A stretch of 64,000 nucleotides of DNA, from the NCBI GenBank assembly GCA_023415915.1, contig JAEZIZ010000100.1, forward strand, positions 1 to 64,000. Direction: 5' to 3'. Positions 58,893-64,000 of this stretch are shown piece after piece. Each line of letters begins with the position of its first letter. Positions within the stretch are counted from its first letter, which is position 1. Below the pieces are notes generated by a model. The model had not been told where the DNA came from, made no database searches, and saw nothing but the letters and a program-made list of their open reading frames with translations. The DNA is from Bacillota bacterium. Its GTDB lineage: Bacteria > Bacillota > Clostridia > Christensenellales > SZUA-584. A program made the translations under genes and the position numbers.

Positions 58893-60104
58893 ATGAAAAC
58901 ACAGACAGCAAAGAAAAACTTAAACAACATAAAGATGCGCGCCTCCAATTTTGCGCTTGTTATAAGCGCGGTCAGGGAAAACGGGCAAATTTCCCGCGCG
59001 GATCTTGCGCCCATTGTAGGTTTGACTCCAGCTACCATAACAAACCTCGTTAATCTGGGAATTGAAGACGGTTATTTAATAGAGGTAGGTTCCGGCACTT
59101 CGCAGGGAGGAAGGCGCCCTAAACTTATCGAGCTTAACGACGAAGCCGGTTATATTATCGGAATAGAAATAAACGCAAAAGAAGTAATATGCATTCTCAC
59201 GGACTTTAAGGAAAACATAATTGCGAAGCGTTACTTCCATATAGACCCCGACGTGGAAGCGGAAACGCTGATAGATAAAATCGCGGATACGGTAAAAGAA
59301 CTGATGGATGAAAAGGAACTTACCAATGAAGACATATTCGGCGCCGGTTTCGCGACTATAGGCCCTTGTGATCATTTAAACGGAGTAATTGTACAGACGC
59401 CCAATTTCCCAAAATGGCGCAACGTAAGAGTTGCCGAACTGTTTCAGGAGAAAACCGGCATACCTGTATATATGGAAAAAGAAACTGCCGCTTTTGCGCT
59501 CAATGAAGCATGGCAGGATAAAGCAAAAAAGTATAAGCGTATATTGTGCGTCAACGTTTTCGCGCTCGGTATAGGCGGCGGCATGGCGCTTGACAGAGCG
59601 ATATTTCATGGGCACAACGACGGCGGGCTGGAAATCGGCCATATGACGGTGCAGCCGGACGGGCCGGTATGCGTATGCGGCAAAAAGGGGTGCCTTGAAA
59701 GGATGGCCGACGGACGCGCGGCCGTAGAGTACTATAAAAAATATGTGGCGGAAGGCATGACTACGCAGATTAAGTCGTCCCTAAATCTAAGCCTTGCCGA
59801 CATCATAAAAGGAGCAAGCGCGGGCGACGAAGCATGTATCGCGTCAATAAAGACGTGCGCTAAATATTTAGGCAACGCGATATCTAGCCTGATATCCATA
59901 CTTGCGCCCGATGTAATATTCATAGGCGGCGAGTTTATAGACCAAAGCCGGCTGTTATTTGACGAAACAGTCAAATTTGCGAGTGAAAGAACATATCCAT
60001 TTATTGACGCTGATATTGAGATATTTCATTCGACATCGGGCAAAGAAAGCGGCGCGCGGGGGGCTGTTGCGATGGTTTTGAAATCAATCTTTTCTATAGC
60101 ATAA
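58893..60104 (+). CDS. ROK-family transcriptional regulator
   Basis: This 403-residue protein has an N-terminal winged helix (NFALVISAVRENGQISRADLAPIVGLTPATITNLV, about 15-80) and a C-terminal ROK sugar-kinase-like domain with EIGHMTVQPDGPVCVCGKKGCLE (zinc site) and GIGGGMALDRAIFHG. It is a NagC/XylR-type repressor that likely binds a sugar or sugar phosphate of this locus. An operator-like palindrome occurs at 60891-60908. The ATG at 58893 has AGGGAAA upstream. Confidence 0.93.
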   Translation: MKTQTAKKNLNNIKMRASNFALVISAVRENGQISRADLAPIVGLTPATITNLVNLGIEDGYLIEVGSGTSQGGRRPKLIELNDEAGYIIGIEINAKEVICILTDFKENIIAKRYFHIDPDVEAETLIDKIADTVKELMDEKELTNEDIFGAGFATIGPCDHLNGVIVQTPNFPKWRNVRVAELFQEKTGIPVYMEKETAAFALNEAWQDKAKKYKRILCVNVFALGIGGGMALDRAIFHGHNDGGLEIGHMTVQPDGPVCVCGKKGCLERMADGRAAVEYYKKYVAEGMTTQIKSSLNLSLADIIKGASAGDEACIASIKTCAKYLGNAISSLISILAPDVIFIGGEFIDQSRLLFDETVKFASERTYPFIDADIEIFHSTSGKESGARGAVAMVLKSIFSIA

Positions 60105-60146
60105 TTTAAGTTTCAAATAAAAGATAGAGTCAAAGGAGTTAAACAA

Positions 60147-60830
60147 TTGAAAAGAAGCGAAATAAACAAGGCAATTAAGTGGGCATTATCGTTATTGGAT
60201 AAAAACAATATACTTCTTCCCGAGTTTGGCTATTGGAAGCTTGCAGACTGGAAAGTCAACAAAGACAAGCTCGACGTTATCAGGAAAGTTATGCTGGGCT
60301 GGGATATTACCGATTACGGCCTTAACGACTACGATAAAACAGGCGGCGTATTATTCACCGTAAGAAACGGAGATCAAAAAGATAAGTCCATCGGCGTTCC
60401 TTATGCGGAGAAATATATACTGTTAAAGGACGGACAGAGGCTGCCGATGCATTTTCATTTTACAAAGACGGAGGATATCATAAACAGGGCGGGCGGCGTT
60501 TTGGCATTAAAGTTATATAACGCGCTGCCTGACCGCGGGCTTGATTTGGAAACGCCTGTTGAAGTTTATTGCGACTGCATCAAAAAGACGTTTGCTCCGG
60601 GCGAAGTAGTAAAAATAATGCCGGGCGGAAGCATAACGCTTACGCCGTATATGTATCATACGTTCTGGGCGCTCGAGGGCGAGGGAGACCTCGTTTGCGG
60701 GGAAGTATCTTCGGTTAACGACGACAACATCGATAACCACTTCCATGACAAGCTGCCGAGATTCGGCGACGTCGAGGAAGACGAAGAAGCGATGCTTCCG
60801 CTTTGCAACGAGTACGATAAATGGTTATAA
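60147..60830 (+). CDS. D-lyxose ketol-isomerase
   Basis: This 227-residue cupin-fold protein matches D-lyxose isomerase (DUF1498): LLPEFGYWKLADW near the start, MHFHFTKTEDIINR (metal ligands H, H, E), a later TPYMYHTFWALEGEGDLVCGEVSSVNDDN with a histidine ligand, and NHFHD. It converts D-lyxose to D-xylulose and D-mannose to D-fructose, giving a product for the PfkB kinase. The start is TTG at 60147, preceded by AAAGGAG. It follows the ROK gene by 42 bases. Confidence 0.9.
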   Translation: MKRSEINKAIKWALSLLDKNNILLPEFGYWKLADWKVNKDKLDVIRKVMLGWDITDYGLNDYDKTGGVLFTVRNGDQKDKSIGVPYAEKYILLKDGQRLPMHFHFTKTEDIINRAGGVLALKLYNALPDRGLDLETPVEVYCDCIKKTFAPGEVVKIMPGGSITLTPYMYHTFWALEGEGDLVCGEVSSVNDDNIDNHFHDKLPRFGDVEEDEEAMLPLCNEYDKWL

Positions 60831-60890
60831 AGCTGTTTTGAGCTTTTAAGTTTCTTTAATATACATCTTTGCATATACAAAATTAAAAAA

Positions 60891-60908
60891 CTTGGTATTG
60901 ATACCAGG
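60891..60908. promoter_or_regulatory. Palindromic operator candidate ahead of the ABC transporter
   Basis: CTTGGTAT and ATACCAGG (TGGTAT-TG-ATACCA core) form a perfect 6-bp inverted repeat about 100 bases before the transporter start codon. It may bind the ROK regulator. No clear promoter boxes were fixed. Confidence 0.45.
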
Positions 60909-61007
60909 CTTAGTTAAGTGTTGCAAAAAAGAGCCTTAAGATCGAATCGGTTAAATGATTTGTGCTATAAGCATGAAAAAATAGATTAGTGGAAGGAATG
61001 TATAGGC

Positions 61008-61757
61008 ATGGCAGAACCTATTTTAAAGGCAATAGGAGTAAGCAAGAGTTTCGGCAGCGTTGTTGCGTTAAGTTCTATCAGCTTTGAACTGAATGCCGGG
61101 GAAGTCATGGGCCTTGTTGGGGACAACGGCGCAGGTAAAAGTACTTTTATCAAAGTGCTCTCCGGAGTTCACAGGCGCGACGGCGGCGACATTATCTTCA
61201 AGGGAAAACACATCGATTTTAAATCGCCAAAAGAGGCAATGGATGCCGGCATAGAAACCGTGTATCAGGATCTTGCGCTGGCGCCGCAGCTGCCTATTTA
61301 CGCTAACATGTTCTTGGGCCGCGAGATTATGAAGAAGGGCATATTGGGAAAACTGGGCGTTGTTGATAAGGACGCTATGCGCAAAGAGGTTAAGCAAAGG
61401 CTCGAAATGATTAAGTCGCACCTTAACCATGTGGATCAGCTGGTGGGTACGCTTTCAGGCGGACAGCGGCAGGCCGTCGCCATTACACGCGCGATAGGCT
61501 GGGGCAAGGAAGTGGTTATAATGGACGAGCCTACGGCGGCTTTGGGCGTAAAAGAATCGCGTCAGGTACTCGGTTTGATAAAAGACATAAAGGCGCACGG
61601 CGTGGCGGTAATATTCATCAGCCATACGATACCGCACGTGATGGAAGTCACAGATAAGATACACGTATTAAGGCTGGGTGAATCTGTGGTGCATCTCGAT
61701 ACCAAGGATACCACGTACGAAGAAGTCGTCCAGTATATTACTGGGTCAAAATGCTAA
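61008..61757 (+). CDS. Sugar ABC transporter ATP-binding protein
   Basis: This 249-residue single-domain ATPase has Walker A GDNGAGKSTFIKVLSG, signature LSGGQRQAVAITRAIG, Walker B VVIMDEPTAALG and H-loop IFISHTIPHV. It resembles the FrcA type (half of RbsA). The family ring with the permease downstream completes a carbohydrate importer. The ATG at 61008 has AAGGAATG upstream. Confidence 0.93.
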   Translation: MAEPILKAIGVSKSFGSVVALSSISFELNAGEVMGLVGDNGAGKSTFIKVLSGVHRRDGGDIIFKGKHIDFKSPKEAMDAGIETVYQDLALAPQLPIYANMFLGREIMKKGILGKLGVVDKDAMRKEVKQRLEMIKSHLNHVDQLVGTLSGGQRQAVAITRAIGWGKEVVIMDEPTAALGVKESRQVLGLIKDIKAHGVAVIFISHTIPHVMEVTDKIHVLRLGESVVHLDTKDTTYEEVVQYITGSKC

Positions 61758-61771
61758 GGGGGCTCGGAGTT

Positions 61772-62761
61772 ATGTCTAATGAAATAAAGGAAAAATCGAA
61801 ATTAAGCCGTATGATCAGCGAACTCTGGATAGTGTTCGTGTTTCTGGCCATCTACCTGATATTCGTAATATTGGAGCCGCTTTGTTTTTCACTGCCTTTC
61901 TGGTCCTCGACGTTTAACTATATGTCCGAAGTGCTTATTTTGGCCGTGGGCGTTATGTTTGTCGTAATTACAGGCGGCATAGATTTATCTATCGGGCCGG
62001 TTGAAGGATGCGTCAACGTGCTTGCGGCTCTGGCGATAAAAGCGCTTGTGCCGTCTATTGGCGCTGGGCTCGCAATTGCCTGCGGCGTGCTTGTTGCGCT
62101 GTTGACGGGTGCGCTTATAGGCCTTATAAACGCGCTTGTAATCACCAAGCTGAAATTAGCGCCTTTCATTGCCACGCTGGGCATGAGCGTCATACTGACA
62201 GGCCTAGGATACGTATTCTGCAACGGGCTTGAGGTCGTCGGCCTGCCTAACGAAATATCAGACATAGGCACATACCAGCTGTTTGGATTTCTTGGTACGA
62301 CAACGTTGGTGGCATTTCTGGTGTGTGGCGTGTTTGGCGTCATACTCAAAACGACGCGCTTTGGCGTTCATACCTACGCTTACGGCAGCAACGCCGAGAG
62401 TACAAAGAGAGTCGGCATAGACTCCACAAAGCACCTTATACGCGTATATATGCTTTGCTCGATTCTCGCGGCGCTTGCGGGTATGACTTTGATGTTCCGG
62501 TTTAAAACAGGCTCTCCTATCGCGGGACAAAACGTGACGTTGTATGCCATCGCGGCATGCGTTATAGGCGGCACTTCCGTTATGGGCGGTACGGGTAAAA
62601 TGATAGGCACGTTAATAGGATCGCTTATAATCTCCATACTTGTTACGGGCCTGGTTATGCTGGGCGTTCAGACTTACTGGCAGCAGGTAGCGACAGGCGT
62701 AATCATCATATTTGCGGTATATTCCGACCAGTTGCGCCGGCGCCGCGATTTAACCGTTTAA
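61772..62761 (+). CDS. Sugar ABC transporter permease (RbsC/FrcB type)
   Basis: This 329-residue protein has about eight to ten membrane helices, with GGIDLSIGPVEGCVNVLAAL and GTSVMGGTGKMIGTLIGSLI, the standard motifs of ribose/fructose permeases. The ATG at 61772 (GGAGTT upstream, 14 bases after the ATPase stop) gives MSNEIKEK; an in-frame ATG seven codons upstream (61751) overlaps the ATPase. It is probably cotranscribed with the ATPase and the binding protein. Confidence 0.93.
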   Translation: MSNEIKEKSKLSRMISELWIVFVFLAIYLIFVILEPLCFSLPFWSSTFNYMSEVLILAVGVMFVVITGGIDLSIGPVEGCVNVLAALAIKALVPSIGAGLAIACGVLVALLTGALIGLINALVITKLKLAPFIATLGMSVILTGLGYVFCNGLEVVGLPNEISDIGTYQLFGFLGTTTLVAFLVCGVFGVILKTTRFGVHTYAYGSNAESTKRVGIDSTKHLIRVYMLCSILAALAGMTLMFRFKTGSPIAGQNVTLYAIAACVIGGTSVMGGTGKMIGTLIGSLIISILVTGLVMLGVQTYWQQVATGVIIIFAVYSDQLRRRRDLTV

Positions 62762-62819
62762 TACAAAGGAAAAGATTTGGCTGTTACAGCCAATAAAATA
62801 ATAAAACGGAGGAAAAGAA

Positions 62820-63863
62820 ATGAAAAAAACAATAGTGCTAATACTGTCTCTGGTGATGTTGGTAGTAACGGCGCTTGCAGGATGTACACAAGCACCGGCT
62901 CCGGCCGAGTCGCAGGCTCCGGCAAAACCGTCAGAACAGCCCTCTCAGGCTGCCAGCGAAGAACCCAGCGAGGCTCCTAAAGATGAACCGAAACACATCG
63001 TTTTCATTCAGGGCGTTGCCGGCGATGAGTTCTACATCACTATGGGCAAAGGCATCAAGGCTGCGTGCGACGAAGCTGGGTATACGCTTGAGATTCAGGG
63101 CGCTCCGAAATGGGACTACACGCTGCAGACTCCTATCGTTGAGTCGCTGGTGGCAAAAGCCAGTCAAATCGATATGGTTATAATGGCTCCCGTTCACTCC
63201 GATTCTATGATAGCGCCCATGAAGAAACTTAAAGAAGCGGGCGTTCCCATTATAACGGTTGACACCAACATAAACGACGATTCTATCGCACTGTGCAACA
63301 TTACTTCGGACAACCACCAGGGCGGAGAAATCGCGGCCGACATGCTGGCTGAGATGATAGGCGGCAAAGGCGAAGTTGCCGTTATGAACACAAACGTCGG
63401 CGTGACAACGACAGAAGCCAGAGCAAAAGGATTTAAAGACCAGATAGCTGCGAAGTATTCTGACATCAAGATAGTCTCCGACGAATACTGCGAAGACGAG
63501 GCAGAAAAAGCTGCTTCAATAATACAGGCTGCGGTTCTTAAGAATCCTAAAATCGCGGGCGTATTCGGAGTTAACCTGTACTCGGCCTTAGGCAGCGCTC
63601 AAGGCCTCGAATCTGCCGGCGTAGACATCCCGGTATTCAGCTACGACGCGGGTCCTGCTCAGATCGAATATCTTGGAAAAGGCGTTATCGACGCGACAGT
63701 TTGCCAGAAACCGTATGAAATCGGCTCCAGGGCTGTCGAAGTTGCCGTCAAGTATTTTGCCGGCGAGACCAAATTCGAAAACATTATGATCGATAACGTT
63801 GTGGCTACAACTGAGAACATGAAGGATCCTGAAATCAGCAAGTGGTTCTACGTAGCTGAATAA
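62820..63863 (+). CDS. Sugar-binding lipoprotein of the ABC transporter
   Basis: This 347-residue protein has a signal peptide and lipobox LAGC (C22), a Pro/Glu/Ala linker (about 25-55) and a type I periplasmic-binding domain (HIVFIQGVAGDEFYITMGKGI, TVDTNINDDSIALCNITSDNHQGG, VFGVNLYSALGSAQGLESAG) of the ribose/galactose class. It would capture the sugar outside and deliver it to the permease. In this operon the binding protein comes last, unlike the usual order. The ATG at 62820 follows GGAGG. Confidence 0.94.
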   Translation: MKKTIVLILSLVMLVVTALAGCTQAPAPAESQAPAKPSEQPSQAASEEPSEAPKDEPKHIVFIQGVAGDEFYITMGKGIKAACDEAGYTLEIQGAPKWDYTLQTPIVESLVAKASQIDMVIMAPVHSDSMIAPMKKLKEAGVPIITVDTNINDDSIALCNITSDNHQGGEIAADMLAEMIGGKGEVAVMNTNVGVTTTEARAKGFKDQIAAKYSDIKIVSDEYCEDEAEKAASIIQAAVLKNPKIAGVFGVNLYSALGSAQGLESAGVDIPVFSYDAGPAQIEYLGKGVIDATVCQKPYEIGSRAVEVAVKYFAGETKFENIMIDNVVATTENMKDPEISKWFYVAE

Positions 63864-63879
63864 GACATAAAAACGCGGT

Positions 63880-63907
63880 GCTCAATGGGGAACTTTCCCC
63901 ATTGAGC
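63880..63907 (+). terminator. Hairpin after the sugar-binding protein gene
   Basis: GCTCAATGGGGA and TCCCCATTGAGC form a 12-bp stem. The U-run is absent, so termination is inferred from stem strength and position. Confidence 0.6.
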
Positions 63908-63956
63908 GGCTGCGGAATACAAAAGTACAGCAAGCCAGGGCCAAAAAGGCCGACAT

Positions 63957-64000
63957 ATGACTGACTTTGTAACCGGCCTTGGAGCCGGATTGATTTTGAT
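63957..64000 (+). CDS. Possible 5' end of an unknown gene
   Basis: An ATG at 63957 starts an open frame (MTDFVTGLGAGLIL) that runs off the window. The ribosome site is weak (AAAAAGG about 10 bases upstream), so this is only a guess. Nothing else is seen in 63908-63956. Confidence 0.25.
   Translation, partial: MTDFVTGLGAGLIL

Overview
The window looks like chromosomal DNA of an anaerobic, endospore-forming, Gram-positive bacterium of the class Clostridia; the family cannot be fixed by eye. Evidence for sporulation is spmA/spmB, an AbrB/SpoVT-type regulator and a SleB-like wall hydrolase. Evidence for anaerobiosis is a class III (glycyl-radical) ribonucleotide reductase, Rex, an [FeFe]-hydrogenase-like sensor and an HgcAB pair. 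Promoters are of the SigA type, and three VanW-domain wall proteins fit a Gram-positive envelope. Most of the window has intermediate GC; two genes (20741-21790 and 27319-28602) are strikingly AT-rich and look imported.

Layout. 1-3 kb: the tail of a threonine-aldolase-like gene, a membrane-anchored wall hydrolase and small conserved proteins. 3-8 kb: the glycine cleavage operon gcvT-gcvH-gcvPA-gcvPB (minus strand) behind a tandem glycine riboswitch. 8-21 kb: housekeeping genes (HAD phosphatase, RluA-type pseudouridine synthase, rRNA methyltransferase, nrdD-nrdG, a hydrogenase/chemoreceptor fusion, metG-tatD-radical SAM). 21-29 kb: small conserved genes (AlkD-like, DUF1801, spmAB, rsmI, a TrmN6-like methyltransferase), with the AT-rich PIN-domain gene and the AT-rich HEPN-domain gene set among dispersed repeats. 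29-34 kb: a MacAB-like efflux operon. 34-42 kb: radA, an EF-hand protein, Hsp20, an Lrp-aminotransferase pair and a frameshifted DUF6034-like lipoprotein. 42-49 kb: three VanW paralogues, with yjbQ and rex. 49-54 kb: two small membrane proteins, a PAS/GGDEF diguanylate cyclase and an IS1182-family element. 54.5-57.4 kb: arsR-hgcA-hgcB-acr3, a putative mercury-methylation plus arsenite-efflux operon. 57.6-64 kb: a sugar-use locus (PfkB kinase, ROK regulator, D-lyxose isomerase, ribose-type ABC transporter).

The strongest biological observation is the hgcAB pair with its metal-responsive regulator and Acr3 pump: HgcA carries the diagnostic NVWCAAGK cap-helix motif and a five-helix membrane tail, and HgcB is a two-cluster ferredoxin ending in vicinal cysteines. 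The strongest genome-architecture observation is a family of about eleven short palindromic repeats (core like CCCCAAAAAGCCTCACG then CTTTTTGGGGACCCCGTA). One copy lies in frame inside the wall-hydrolase gene, and three tandem copies sit between the glycine riboswitch and gcvT. No tRNA, rRNA or CRISPR array was seen.
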